A DNA stretch of 64,000 bases, taken from NCBI GenBank assembly GCA_020081605.1, contig JAHREC010000011.1, positions 4,588,001 to 4,652,000 of the forward strand, read 5' to 3'. Under the pieces are notes generated by a model. The model was given only the letters and a program-made list of their open reading frames with translations, was not told the DNA's origin and ran no database searches. The translations under genes and the position numbers were made by a program. The DNA comes from Albifimbria verrucaria. Taxonomy: Eukaryota; Ascomycota; Sordariomycetes; Hypocreales; Stachybotryaceae. Shown here one piece after another: positions 21,917-34,878 of this stretch (within the stretch, counting starts at the first letter, position 1; each line of letters opens with the position of its first letter).

Positions 21917-23818
21917 GGCTTCGGGATAGAGACTAACCCCAAATTGGTTGAGGCGGGATTTCGTTGACAGAGAAGAATTTGGGCATAAATGGAAGCGAGG
22001 CCTGATAATGGTGGGTAAGCAAGACTCAGCGGCACTGAAAGTCGATGATAAGAAGAGAGCAAGTACTATCGCTCCATGCGAGCCACTGACTTATATAGAC
22101 AAGGGTTTGGGTTTCGAAGAGACTTGCTTTCTAAGAATTTACAGCCTCCAAGAATGTACAGAAGTGTCATAATCACCATTGACGTCCAGCGCAGGATGGG
22201 CGCATACTGCTTGTTGCCGCAAACATCAAACGTGAAGCAGGCTTACTGTGAGTTGCCCATGTAACAGCACTGATCCAGGAAGCAGCCTCTTACCGCGTCT
22301 CCCGAAGTTGCCTGGCCGTAGTGAAGGATACTCCCATCCTTTCGGCAAGACTTTAACGCGTATGTTCAAATTCATAATGTTTACAGTGGGGCTTCGTCCT
22401 TTTACCGTTGATGAACCTAACAGCCTGTACAGAAAGCAGACGGTTTGCAGGTGTACTTTCTTTAGCTGGTGTCTTTTGAGCCCCGTATACTGGCCAACGA
22501 TGAGGCGGTGGCTCCATCCATTCACATTGTCAGCGGATGAAGACTCGTAGAGAAACAGGCTATGAGGATGGTGCAACACCATTCAATGGACTGCGGGAGA
22601 TATGCGACCATGGCAGGCACCCGGGAGCTTGCCTTGGCAAGATGCAGCATTGTAACACACAGAACGCCACAAATTCAACAAGCCCAAATATCGGATGGCT
22701 GCTGGCATGAAAACACTTAACGCTCCAGCCACGTAATGCGGCGGGAGTTTGCTTTATCTTGCTGCTTGAGTTTTACCAATCACAGGTAACAGATCTTACT
22801 TCGCAGTGTGGAATTTCTCACCGACGGTTTTCGGCTTCCGTAGCTCCACGGGGCCTTCTCACCGATATTTCACTTGTTAAAAACCCTGTACTGTAGATAT
22901 ACAGCTCTATCGTGCGACCTGTTGAGGTGTAATCATGCGCACTGGCATGAGATTTGGGGTGCAAGTGACCAGACCGAGACACGCTGAAATTGCCAGTAAC
23001 CATGGACAAAAACTTACAAAGAAACTGTTTGACTTAGAGCCTCGTTAGTGCAGTATGCACTGTCCACTATTGTACCGCGCCGGCACTGCAGTGCAACTTA
23101 TTCAGGGATGATGTGTTGTTTCTTTGAGCACTGATCAGGGACCTTGCAGGAACAAAGACCCAGAGGAATGCCCGTGCATCATCCTGTGGTTACGAGCCTC
23201 AGAGCACTTTTGAGATTTATTTCTTTGCGTTTGTTCTTGACTGTTGGAATGAGAATTGTACTGTATAGTATCACTCGAGCCCCTTTCTGACATGGCCATC
23301 TTCCCGCGCTGCCCGGGCATACGGGGTCCAGCATTGTATGAAGTAGGCAAATTGATATCAAAATACCAGTCCCATGGTTATCATGCAATATTGCTCCTTG
23401 AGTCTCGTAGACATTCGGCGGTTATTGGAGGCGTGCGGTGGAACATGCTATTACCCGACGGGCTGCTGGACACGTATGAATGTAGCTATGTACAGCACTG
23501 TAATCCAATACTGTATCATATGTTTGCAAATCGAGTAGTGCAAAGCTCGGACACCCCTCAACCGGCGATCAAACTTCACCTCCATCCTAGTTGTTCTTTG
23601 TTGCAGCTACCAAGTTGGATGAAGAGCGCACACTTGCAACCTGAGTACATATATCGTCTATTAGGGCAGCGTTATCACAAACCATTGCCTCTCTCGGATT
23701 ACCAGTATAGTGGATTTGCCTCAGTACAATCTCTTTTGCCTTCACTCGATTTCTTTGCCTACCGCTTCTCCTCCCCACAACCTTGCGTCCGCTCCCTTGC
23801 GCTTTCGATTCCTTCCCG
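21917..23818. other. Intergenic region with scattered TACTGTA words
   Basis: This is 1.9 kb with no domain-bearing frame. CTGTACTGTAG (about 22888), TGTACTGTATAG (about 23255), GTACAGCACTGTA and ATACTGTAT (23489-23516) recur here. A 205-residue plus-strand open frame (23256-23873) overlaps the next gene in another frame and is probably leader sequence. Confidence 0.45.
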
Positions 23819-25141
23819 ATGCCTCCAAAGTCCAAGAAGAGAGCACCAGCTATCCGCCGTAGTAGCCGCTTGAGGCGTCTTCGTAGGTCTGGTGACCTGT
23901 TCGACGATCCCACATCTGTGTTTTCTGTGGAAGGGAATGTCAACCAACCGGCGACAGGTAGTTCGAACTCGACTTTGACATCAGTGCAGAGTACTTCAGC
24001 TGGGAACAAAACCCTGTCAATACGAGAATGGTAAACGACGCCGTTCAGACCAGCTGGCACGCCTACTGGGACATCGACCTCAAACACGGCAACCTTCCAC
24101 CTCCCACTGGACTCACCAAGGAGGAGTTGGAGAGATGGAATGACCACCCTGTCGGTAATAACCAGCCTATCGATGCCTACCTCTATTGGAAAATCAGGGA
24201 TCTTACAAAGCTGGTGCTTGATTTCCCTTCAGAACTGTGTGTTCATCACTACGTTAAAGGGCCGGATGATGTATGGGGAGGCTCGATCAAGACACTCAGA
24301 ACCAGCTTCTCACTTGGGCGCCCCAGGCACAGATGCATTTAAATTCAGGTGAATGGCGCCCTTTCGTGGCGGCCTGGGTATGGCGCATGCTTTATGACAA
24401 CCTTTTTTCACCCCAGGCCACCAATAAATGGTCCGGGGATGCCTGGATTGCCTTCGGAAAGCTTCAAGAGATCCTTCCAGGTAAGTACAGATATTTGCTA
24501 AAATAGAATTCCATCTGCCAAAAGCGAAAAGGCTCACTCCGTTCTCCAATGCAGCCCGGGTCCAAAATGTGGATGACGAGTTCACCCGTACCTTCCACAC
24601 CGCACGAGAAAAATACGCGAGAATGCTGTACAGCATACATGGAGAACATGTAGATCCTATAAAGTTGAAGCAGAAGCTCATCAAGCCGTTCGAACCTCTG
24701 ATCAACCGATCCGTAATACGCACCGTCGATAATTTAATGGATTCCATTGTTAATGTTGCAATACGTCTCGACATTGGTATTGTGGCAAGCAAGACTCACA
24801 TTGAAGTTATAATGCACGATACTGAGTCGGGAAAGCTTGCTGGCTTCCCTTTCACGGTGGAGCCTGACCCACAGGAATCGGAACTACTGGCATCATTGAT
24901 TGAACCGAGACTAGAGATATTCACGGGTAGCGACAAGGTTGAAGCAATATCCTTAGAAACAGTTGAGAATCTCAATGTCAGCTATATTGCAAGGCCTCTG
25001 TTCAGATCCTACGGTCGGAGCTTAGGGGTAACGGGATTGCCGGGTGCTCTGTCTCACTCGGATGATACGTCCTACGTTGATTTTGATTTATTCAAGATCG
25101 AGCGCCCGTTGCAGGTCGTTTTGGAAACTCCAGACACATGA
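23819..25141 (+). CDS. Conserved-looking fungal hypothetical protein
   Basis: The ATG at 23819 opens MPPKSKKRAPAIRRSSRLRR, a very basic, possibly nuclear-targeting N-terminus. The body of about 415 residues has segments such as SWHAYWDIDL, FVAAWVWRMLYDNLFSP and FEPLINRSVIRTVDNLMDSI. It resembles a widespread sordariomycete family of unknown function, and I recognise no catalytic motif. An intron at 24481-24554 (GTAAGT...AATGCAG) is clear. One-base losses near 24014 and 24290 break the frame; adding a base gives REMVNDAVQ and DVWGGLDQDTQ. The stop is at 25139-25141. Coding status is well supported; the function is not known. Confidence 0.6.
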
Positions 25142-26517
25142 TGATTACTCGCGGGGCTTGCCTTGAACCGAAACTACGGAGTGCCTTCAACCCGGAGCTC
25201 CTGATTCCTCAGGCACATTGAGGGATGTTGCTGGATTTGGCGGGCTCCTATTGGTGTAGCGTTTATGGCCTGTGAGGTTCGACCGGCTGTCACCTCATTT
25301 CATCAAGCAAGATGCATCAAGAGGCAGGATGGCCGGAAGCTGCAAGCAGGAGCTAATGACTGCGAAGAGATTTCAGGGTGGCTGTGGCTCTATGAAAGAG
25401 TTCATGGGAAGGTGGCAGGTTGGTGTTCTGTTGGGAATAGAGGTTGATATTTAAATTGACGACCTTTGCTTTGGACTCTTAGGATTCACTTTGTTAATTT
25501 CTTTGCTGAGCTCATGGTGAGGGTGTGACATGCAAGCTTATATGTGAAAAGGGTGATAACAACGGGTGTCTGGAAGTGAGTAAGATCCTGGTCGCTGTCC
25601 TTTCTGAGATGGCCCGAAAGGCGTCTTCCAAAAACAAGGGTGCTGCGTTGCTGTGGACATGAGTGGGACCATTGGTCTTTTCTAGTTCACGTATGTCGAA
25701 AGGGTGAAGAGATGGCCGCATGAAGCTTGAGTTCAATGAGCTTCCAACTCACCCATGCCAGCCGCACGGCCTTGCCAACCAAGCATTTGCAACATGACAG
25801 TGGTACAGTGGCCGGTAGGCGTAGGTTTCAGATTTGCGAATGCCAACTGGACTTGAGGTAGGGACGATTCGAATTGCAGTCAGTTGGCTATCATTACCAA
25901 ATGGGCCGTTGCACTTATCGTAGAATCCATCACTCACCAAGATACTTGCTGGGCCTCAAGGACTTTTATTCCATCAGTCGCCTTCCTCTTACCGCATGAA
26001 CCTCGGATGAGCATCGGTAATGATATATGATAACTGCATGGCTGGTCATGGGAGCGTACCATGCATGTGTGAATGACAGTACATGATCCAAACACCTACG
26101 GTTGGAAACCCTTTGAATGCTAGCAAGACGCCGTCGAATGTCACCACTGGGAGAAAATACAAATAACCCCTTAAAAGAAGTCAAGTCTATCAAGGTGTCA
26201 GGAGATATCCAGTTGCCTAGTCTCAATTGTCACTAGCACGCGCTTAGTATCAACTGCGCGGCAGACTTCCGTCTTCCGGCTACGTAGTACAGTATAAGCA
26301 TAACATTAGTAGACACCATGCATGAGACCCCGCCTTTTGGTGAAACCAGGTTGGAACCCGGCAAAATCCTCAGCAGTCTCGTCTCATATCTTTCTTCTGT
26401 TAGGTTGCGGGACGTCACTACCCAACAAGTTCAATCTGAGCAAGCGGTTCTTCCCGGACAAGCGCATCCTATCTGCCTCTGATTCATCAACACCTACGGA
26501 ACATCACCAGCGTAACC
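25142..26517. other. Intergenic region with one possible coding fragment
   Basis: No complete gene is seen. A minus-strand segment at 25749-25940 encodes DGFYDKCNGPFGNDSQL... and ...YRPLYHCHVANAWLARPCGW, which has a balanced, Cys-containing composition and could be an exon of a small secreted protein. No clear start or partner exon was found. Confidence 0.3.
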
Positions 26518-29500
26518 ATGCCCTGTAACTCAGGTTGTTGCGGGAGCTCTCCTGTCGCTACCTCTAACTCGATTGAAATCCCCAATGCTCAAGTTGTGGG
26601 CTCTTCTGTCGACCAAGATCAACCCCTGCCGGCAAAGATCTCGACCCTCCTAGTAGCGACGAGTTAGCGACCAATGACTCCCCGGCAGCGACGATGCACA
26701 CTGCTCATCCAAGCCGGCGGGCGATGAAGCCCATGCATCGATCGCGCAACAAGGCTGCTGCTCCAGTCGTGAAATGGGCGTTGCCGATGGAAATGACTGC
26801 TGCTTGCCCAACCCGCCTGAGAAAGGATTCGACATATGTTGCAGTTCAAGGCCCGAGCCAGCATCCGTGGATGGATTAGATGAGACGCAAGCACCCAGCT
26901 GCTGCGAGGGTGTGGCCGCTCCATGCTGCGACCAGTCCTGCCTCGACCGACTTGCCCTTCGCGCATGTTTGGGCGCTGATCATGCTTCCATTGACTCTGC
27001 TGGTAAGTGAGCTTCCTTAACGCTATAGCCCTTCTACATGTGTTGCTCACCTTTCCTACTTCTAGGTTCGGACCAATGCTGTTCAACCACGAGCTACGTC
27101 CAAGGCGGCGACAAGCCATGCTCAACCCACGTTCAAAGAATTCGCAGGGCATACTCCGAGAAACTGGAGGCTCTTGAATGCATTTGTCGTACACTGATAG
27201 CCCTTGGTCAAGAGTCTTGCTGCAGCCCTCAACGCCGTTCATCTAAAATGAGCAAACACCGCCGCTCCAAGGATAGACTCTTGCGCAAGCAGAAATCCTC
27301 TGGATCTTGCTGCATGCCCAAGGACGCCGATTCTGGAGAATCTCCTTGTCAAGACAAGTGTTGTGAAAAGAAGACTTCTTTCGAAAGCGATGTCATTGAG
27401 CCGAAACGCCAGCCTGCCAGTAAGTCGAACGCCTGTGTCGATTCATGCTGTGGTGGAGAGAGCGTCATTGCAGAAACCGCCCTGCCAGATGTAGAAAAGG
27501 GAATTCATCCCCACGAAATAGAACACGTTATTCTCAGCATATCTGGTATGACATGCACTGGCTGCGAGACGAAGCTCGTTCGGACTCTCGGCACTCATCC
27601 CATGGTCAAGAATTTGAAGACTAGTCTAGTGCTATCACGGGCTGAATTCGATGTCAGTGGCACAGAAGCTTCGGTGCTGGAAATCATGAAGCATCTCGAA
27701 CGAACGACCGAGTTCAAATGCGAGAAGATTACCAACCGAGGCTCCAGCATCGATGTCATTGCTCCCACAAATGCTACTGCTCTCATCAACCAACCATGGC
27801 CTGAAGGGGTCCTTGATATGAAAGCATTAGATAAGAGAGTTGTCAGCATCACCTTTGATGCAAAAATAGTTGGAGCCCGGGATCTTATTGAACGCAGCTG
27901 TGGTAACGGTCCGCTTCAGCTTGCTCCTCTGCGTCCTGACCCAACGCTCGAAGCTGGAAGCAAACATGTTCGCCAAGTGGGCTATATGACATTATTGTCA
28001 GTATGCCTGACAATCCCTGTGTTAGTCATGGCGTGGGCACCGCTTCCCGAACATCACATTGCGTATGCCTCTGCGTCCCTCTCTCTTGCGACTCTGGTTC
28101 AACTCTTCGTTGCCGGGCCATTCTACCCTAAGGCTATCAAGGCTCTTGTGTTCTCTAGAGTAGTCGAGATGGACCTGCTTGTTGTCCTAAGCACGAGCGC
28201 AGCTTTTATATTCTCGGTTGTATCGTTCGGCTACATGATTAGGGGACAGCCTCTATCGACAGGCGAATTCTTCGAAACTAGCACTCTTCTTGTGACTCTA
28301 ATTATGGTCGGTCGATGGGTGGCAGCTCTAGCCCGCCAGAAAGCTGCCGAGTCAATCTCAATAAGATCACTTCAAATCTCGAAAGCATGTCTGGCTGTAG
28401 GAAACAGCGAGACCGAGATTGATACCCGGCTACTTCAATATGGCGACATCTTCAAGGTACTACCTGATTCTTCCATTCCTACAGATGGCGTGGTCATCTC
28501 CGGTTCTTCCGAAGTCAATGAATCGATGGTTACGGGGAGTCAAGGCCAGTTGTCAAGCACGCCGGGTCATCTGTGATTGCAGGCTCTGTAAATGGGTCAG
28601 GAGTGTTAAGAGTTCAACTAACACGACTCCCGGGCGATAACACCATCAGCACCATCGCTAGCATGGTGGATCAAGCTAAATTATCCAAGCCGAGAATTCA
28701 AGATCTAGCAGATCGTGTTGCAAGCTATTTCGTTCCACTAATCATTCTTATCACGATCGTCACTTTTTGCGCCTGGATAGCTATTGGCCTCAGGATCCGG
28801 AAGCAATCCGGGAGTGAAGCAACCATTCAAGCAATCACGTACGCGATCACAGTCCTTATCGTTTCATGCCCTTGTGCAATTGGACTGGCGGTTCCGATGG
28901 TCATATTTATTGCAAGCGGTGTTGCCGCCGAGAAAGGTGTGGTCATCAAGTCTGGAGAAAGTCTTGAGGTTGCATTTCAAACATCACATGTTGTTCTTGA
29001 CAAAACAGGAACAATCACTGAAGGTAGATTGACTGTAGCCAACGAGTGGTACAGCAACGAGAGTCAATACAGAACTAAATCCCTTCTCTTGGGTCTCTTA
29101 CGAGGCATAAAGCACCCTGTCTCGGCCGGCGTGGTCAGACACCTCAAAGCCCAAGGTGTGGAAGCGTCCAGGGTCTCTCAAATTAATACATTGGTCGGGA
29201 AGGGTGTCCAGGGCCAGGAAACAGAAACTGGCGCTATTTTGCAAGCAGGCAATACTCGTTGGCTGAACGTTGATTCCAACACGGTGGCGCAAGCAGCTAC
29301 TCTCACAAGACTACACGGTGTTCTGCTTCACTGTCAATGGCAATTTGGCTGCTATTTACGGGCTAGAAGACCCAATACGAGCGGATACCTCATCGACTAT
29401 TAAAAGTCTCCTGGACCGGGGCATCTCAGTACATATCGTATCAGGTGATGACGAGGGCCCTGTACGCTCCGTCGCTTCTCAGTTAAACATTGATGAAACG

Positions 29501-29967
29501 AACATTCGTTCCCGCTGTACACCCGAAGAAAAGCAAGCATATATTCAACAACTTCTATCAGACTGTTCCTCAGGATACGTCAGCAACGCAAGGACAAAGA
29601 AAAATAAAAAGCCAGTCGTCATTTTCTGCGGAGATGGCACGAACGATGCCGTTGCTCTAGCTCAGGCTACAATTGGAGTGCATGTAAATGAGGGGGTACC
29701 GATATCGCACAGTCTGCGGCTGACGTCGTCCTTATGAGTCCAAACCTCGCAGGTATTCTCACTCTCATAACGTTGAGCAGAAGGTCGATCGACAGAATCG
29801 GTTTCAATTTTGGCTGGAGCTTTGTCTACAATTTGTTTGCGATTCTACTTGCCGCTGGTGCATTTGTCAATGCAAGGATTCCGCCAGAATTCGCCGGCCT
29901 AGGCGAACTTGTCAGTGTCCTACCTGTGATCGCTGCAGCCATGCTGCTGAAGTGGTCTAAACTATGA
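26518..29967 (+). CDS. Copper/cadmium-exporting P1B-type ATPase, CrpA/PCA1-like
   Basis: This is a plasma-membrane or vesicular heavy-metal pump of about 1130 residues that would export Cu(I) (and perhaps Cd) and confer metal resistance. The long N-terminus holds about eleven Cys-Cys pairs. A heavy-metal-associated domain with GMTCTGC (27547) follows, then transmembrane helices. The A-domain region is [11 protein letters not shown], the CPC metal site is [11 protein letters not shown], the phosphorylation motif is DKTGTITEG, the SERCA-like HP site is KHPVSAG, and the hinge is [13 protein letters not shown]. The intron is 27003-27065. The frame breaks within the Cys-rich leader (about 26640-26760), at GGGG 28534-28537, near 29313 (apparent +1 or -2) and at GGGGG 29692-29696. 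All are small slips. The start is ATG 26518, [11 protein letters not shown]. It is intact apart from these indels. Confidence 0.88.
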
Positions 29968-30882
29968 GCAAGTACATATCTTGCTCAGCGTAACGTATAG
30001 TCCAAATTGCAAGTCTCAAGTACCAGAAGGACAAATAGTTCTTTCCATGAGATGTTCTCATCACACAATTTTGAGGAGGTAACGCGACGGTCCTACTTGA
30101 TGAAACATGATTACCTCTGACGGGCTCCTTGGTTACAAATTTCATAGCTGTCTTTAATGACTAGGTAAAAATTGATAACATGATGACCAAGTCATACAAA
30201 CTCACGAAGATCTTCTACAGCCTGGCACACTGATTTCGATGCAGATTAAAAGGATGGCTTAGTCAATGAAAAAATCGGAAGGACGATTGTAAATTGACTT
30301 ATTGAGCAAGGTCACCGGTGAATTTATCCCCAGATCCTTCTTGGCATGTCAGCCTGTGTTTGGAGCCTGGTTTTATGTTAGCCATCATCTCTTTGCTTTC
30401 AACTTCTACAGGGCATAATTCAATTATATCCATTTCAACGTGTCAGAGATCGATTCAATTATGTCATCTGCAAATATAACGCTAGCTTCAGACTTGGTGT
30501 TGCTCGTTAAATACTTCATCCTCTACATGTCACGACGCATGATTTTGACGCGCCCAAGGACGAGATCGAAAGTAACCGGCATGCTAAAAACTGTCTCATT
30601 GCTAATTATCCTGGTAAAGCTTAATCGAATAACAATCTGACAACCTGGCTTTATGTTCCCGTTATGCTTATTATTATCGAGGAGGGTGCCACTATGATCA
30701 TTAGTTCTAAGTCATCGGCCATAAATCTTCCACCACTTACATTAGTGTAAAACCCACTTCTGACCCCATCCCGCTTTCTTGGCAGTCCCCAATTACACGC
30801 ATCATTAACAAGCGAGCGGGCAACCCTCATCCTGAATCACCTCCATCTCCTTTCACAATCCTCTCATCACTATCTCATCATC
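29968..30882. other. Intergenic region, no gene seen
   Basis: AT-rich spacer of about 900 bp. The last 100 bases before 30883 are C/T-rich with repeated CATC, typical of a fungal leader for the PEBP gene. Confidence 0.45.
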
Positions 30883-31624
30883 ATGGCGCTTGAAGAACAC
30901 GGCAAGGCACTTGCCAGCTCGTTGGAGAAAGCTGGGCTTGTCCCAGGCTCTGCCGAGAGTCTAATCCCCAAGGACTTCAAGCCTACCATTGAGCTTGGTG
31001 TCGATTTTGGAGGGCGTGCGGTCGAACTGGGAAACTTGTTCCGTGTATCTGAAGTCAAGACGGCTCCTTCGATTACCTTCCAGCCAGAGGTGAGCTCGCG
31101 GATTTCCATGAGGAGTGTAAGCTCGTGTACACAGGCTAATTTGGAGCTCTTTGGGCAATGGATATCATAGGCTGAAGCGTCAGGAAGTGCAAACTATATG
31201 CTCATGCTTGTGGATCCCGATGCTCCCACTCCAGACGACCCCAAGTTCGCGTTTTGGCGTCACTGGGTCTTGTCTGGCTTGCAGCCCTTGAGCGGTGGTA
31301 ACCAAGTTGCCCAGACCAAGCCAGCCCTGACTGAGTACCTCGGTCCCGGTCCTAAGGATGAGTAAGACTCCAACCATATGTTTACTATATGCAGAATACG
31401 CCTGAGACCAATGCTAACTACAGATTTTCAGCTCTAAGCCCCATCGTTACCTGTACTTGCTTTTCCGAGAGCCTGACAATTTGGATCTTTCAAAGGAAGA
31501 TGTCGGTGGAGAGGAGTTTGTTCAAAGACGTTCATTCGACCCAGCTCCATTTATCGCCAAGCATAACCTCACTCTTGTGGGAGTTAACTGGATGCTGGGT
31601 GCTGGTGACGGATGGAAGGAGTAG
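30883..31624 (+). CDS. Phosphatidylethanolamine-binding protein (PEBP / carboxypeptidase Y inhibitor-like)
   Basis: This three-exon gene encodes about 196 residues. MALEEHGKAL is followed by SITFQPE, then intron 31090-31170, then NYMLMLVDPDAPTP (the conserved PEBP DPDxP ligand motif), FWRHWVLSG, intron 31362-31431 (with a GCTAAC branch-like site), and KPHRYLYLLFREP, ending at 31624. This matches Tfs1/PEBP proteins, which bind anionic lipid head groups and in yeast inhibit carboxypeptidase Y and modulate Ras signalling. No indel is needed. It is cytosolic: there is no signal peptide. Confidence 0.92.
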
Positions 31625-32066
31625 AGATCAAGTACAAGTAGATTATATAGAAATGAATTGCTCCGGTTCTGCGAGCCTGCAACCAACATTGATCGCAAAA
31701 CACTCATGACAAATTCCAAGTCGTTAGGCCAACTCAATGCACAGGTTTGGAGCGCCTCGCCAAGACTATTTTTGTGGCAAATCCATTTGATGTTGTTGGT
31801 GATAATTTCCTGTAATTGCCCTACCAATTTATGATGGTCTCCAAAGGAAATTAGCTGGTCCAGAATTATGACTTGGTCAAACACATTTGGTCATAAGTTT
31901 CAAGCACTTGTGCATCTAAAAACTCATGTAGTAAGTCTAGTCTCAGGGGCTTAAAATTTTGCGAGTCAAGAGACAAGATGACTGTTATAGTAGTCATAAT
32001 TTTGAGATTCATGACGTGCATGTGTTTATTCTCTGATCCTCCTCTGTGTTCCGCCCTCTGTTTTCT
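31625..32066. other. Convergent AT-rich spacer
   Basis: About 440 bp lies between the PEBP and P450 3' ends, with no gene seen. Confidence 0.5.
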
Positions 32067-33786
32067 TCACGCACCCTGACTGATTGAACTAAATCTAGGT
32101 ACAGCCCTGATCATCAAGTAATCTTCCTGGCCTTTCTTGGGGTATGTGTTTAAATACTTATAGCCGTATTGCCTATCCTTCTCTGGATTAACAAAAGACA
32201 TATCGAAATTGTACACAAGTGCAGCAATTGTCTTTCGAAGAACATGGCGGGCAATGTACTGTCCCAAGCACGTTCGAGTGCCTGTTCCAAATGTAATAGA
32301 CGTTCTTTTTCTCATTTCCACGTTGACGTCCTTTCCGAGCCAGCGCTCTGGCTTGAACTTCTCTGGCTCAGGGAACAATTCTGGGTCATGCTCGAGCAGT
32401 TTAAGAGTGAAACTCAAGCTTGTCTACTATCAATTAGTAGAGACTCATTTCTCATGAACGGACCTTACCTTTGGCGGGATGATGCTTCGGTCATACTCTA
32501 CTGGCTCTAGGCTCTGTCGTGGTTGTCTATGCCACCCAGGGGCACTCATTCTTGTCGATTCACGACATACAGCATCCTATGAGTGTTAATTTGAGCTAGA
32601 GGAGAAGTTCATGCCCGACTTGCCAGATATTCGAGCTGCATGAGTTTAGGGTCCCGCCATATACAATGGCCAAAGAAACCAATATCAAGGGTGTCCAGCT
32701 CAGTTCGTAATCTCTCCATGCACTCCGGATTGAGTATCATGTGATGGATCAAAACAGTCAGGTTGCTTAGCAAAGATTCGTTGCCAATAAAGATGGCCTG
32801 GGCCGCCTCGTGTACAACCAGTCGTTCATTTAGCAGTTGGTGCCAAATTTCTGCAAGAACCGTTTCATTTCTCTTCTCTGAAGTCTCATCTTGCTTTCTG
32901 ATCAATTTCAGATGGTTGCCAATAGCCTTCTACAAGTTAGCAAGTTGTCTAAGTGGTGAAGAAGCGTGAACTTGCCTCGTCTATCCAGCCCAATGGCGAG
33001 AAGCGCCTTAGTGAGGGCACCCAATCGAACATCCTCTTCACCAGAGGCATTGATCTTAGTACTGTGGCCAAATCTATGGCATTGAAGGCTCGGGTGGTGT
33101 CATGTACAGCTTTGGTATCTGGGGACTTTGAGTAACCGCAATCCATTCCCACGATATATGACATCATTACGTCAGTCGTATAGGCCCATAGCAGATGAGT
33201 TGCATTGGATTCGCTTCCACTAACTGTGAGACGATCTACCAAGGTGTTTATGTGCACACTTAGCATTGAAGTAGAGAACTTAGCTAGGGTTCCTCCAGCA
33301 AACAGAGGTTGAATTATCGATTTCCGTTTAGCATGATGATGAGGGTTCGCGAACCCCCAAGAAGATAATCCAAGATGCCATAATAATTATCGCATTTGTA
33401 CAGATGCGTTCCCTTATGGAACTGGATGCAGAATTGGTGATCGGAGAAATGAAGCTCGGTTGGGCCAATACGAACAACGGGGCCTGTGAATAAATTGAGT
33501 TGGGTAACAATCGGATAATGCAGGAAAGGTCCTACCATATCGGCGATGGAGCGCCTCTAATGTTTGCAGCCAATCATCCTTGATAAGAACATGGTAGGCT
33601 TCATATAGCTTTGAGCAAGCCGCGAAGCGAGGCCCTGAAATATACGTAAGGGGCTCCAAAGGCACGTCTGGCGTATCGAGCCAGCAATATTATTGATATA
33701 ATTGATAAAACTGCCGTCAATGCAACGATCGGGAGAGAAGGAAATTGTCTGGGGACATTACGATCTCCATGAGGTCGTCTGGGCAT
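32067..33786 (-). CDS. Cytochrome P450 monooxygenase
   Basis: This microsomal P450 has several introns. The ATG at 33786 gives MPRRPHGDRN, then a hydrophobic anchor (PIVALTAVLSIISIILLARY). Next come YISGPRFAACSKLYEAY and PVVRIGPTELHF, the usual fungal P450 N-terminal pattern. The I helix reads AIFIGNES. A small exon near 32480-32580 has the ExxR motif ESTR. The C-terminal exon holds FKPERWL and the heme ligand loop FGTGTRTCLG, with Cys at the expected place. Introns lie around 33530-33560, 33270-33320, 32928-32975, 32590-32630 and 32430-32470; exact sites are uncertain. It lies 1.1 kb downstream of the dienelactone hydrolase-SnoaL gene on the same strand. The substrate cannot be told. Confidence 0.85.
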
Positions 33787-34878
33787 GTGAAAGGTAACGG
33801 TGACCTGATAAAACGGATTCCTGGATAATATCATAAATAAATAGTGCTCAAGTCGACAGTGCGTCGGGAGCTGCCCTTGCTTGCTCTCTTGTTTCTGCCT
33901 TTCATGAACATGAAACAAAGCTATTATCAATGATAGGAGAAGCTCTGGTTTATACTTCTTCGGTCCATTTGTAAGATTGATATTGTTTCTTCAACAATTC
34001 TTTAGGTGTTGGTTGGTCCCAGCTGATCTTTTGTCTGTGCTCTCCTGCTCTTTGTTCTTTTATTGTGGCTGATGTCAACTAGAACCTAAAAGGCACTGTA
34101 ATCCTGGTAATCTCACTCCACCAACATACCTCAGCTGCATGAAAGAGCCTATCATAATGCGTCTGAATCTTCAGATCCTCCTTCTGACGATAACATGCAT
34201 CGCCAAGTGGACATTTCGAACGGCTAAGCATGCAGGTTGGCTCTGAATTGGACACACTGAATACCCATCCCCACTTAATTTCCCTCGCTTCGGCAAACTG
34301 AGAATAAGATTCGGTTGTTGCGACTCCTTTGGTCGCTTAAAGATAAAGTATGCAACACACTGAAGGAAGAATAGTATTGGGACGGGTCAAAGCTCCCCAT
34401 CAGCTCGCATAGGCCGCATACTAGCTTCGGTTTGGTACGTCCCACAGGGGTAGCTTCTGGGAAGATACCGCCTTGGGAAAGTATGGCTGGAGCTATTGCT
34501 GCTAGGGACTTGGCTGGGACCATACGTATTTCTCCCTGCAGAAGGTGTGGGTTGGTTCTACACGGGTAAATATTTGAGTTATTTATTTCTTACTTCACAA
34601 ATGAAATACTTGAAATCCCGCCACATCTATGCAAGTTGTGACATGTGCATCTCTCTCTAAGCTCTGCATACTTTTATTGGCAGTCATAGCTGTGGATGGT
34701 CAGCACTGATCTTCCATCTCAAGTGCTACAAATGTGCTAATCGTTCATGTCTGTGCTTCTCACATCCACACTGATAAAACAGTGTTGGGAGAGTAAACTT
34801 TAGGCAGGTAGAGATGGTAAATTCTTGTATTTCAAGGACAGTGTTAGCAGGTTACCGATATTTAAGTATCTACCTGCA
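33787..34878. other. Intergenic region, no gene seen
   Basis: This 1.1 kb AT-rich region is the P450 promoter side. Its small open frames carry no recognisable motif. Confidence 0.45.

Noticed and set aside
23256..23873. 205-residue plus-strand open frame
   Set aside because: No domain, and its end overlaps the next gene in another frame; likely promoter and leader.
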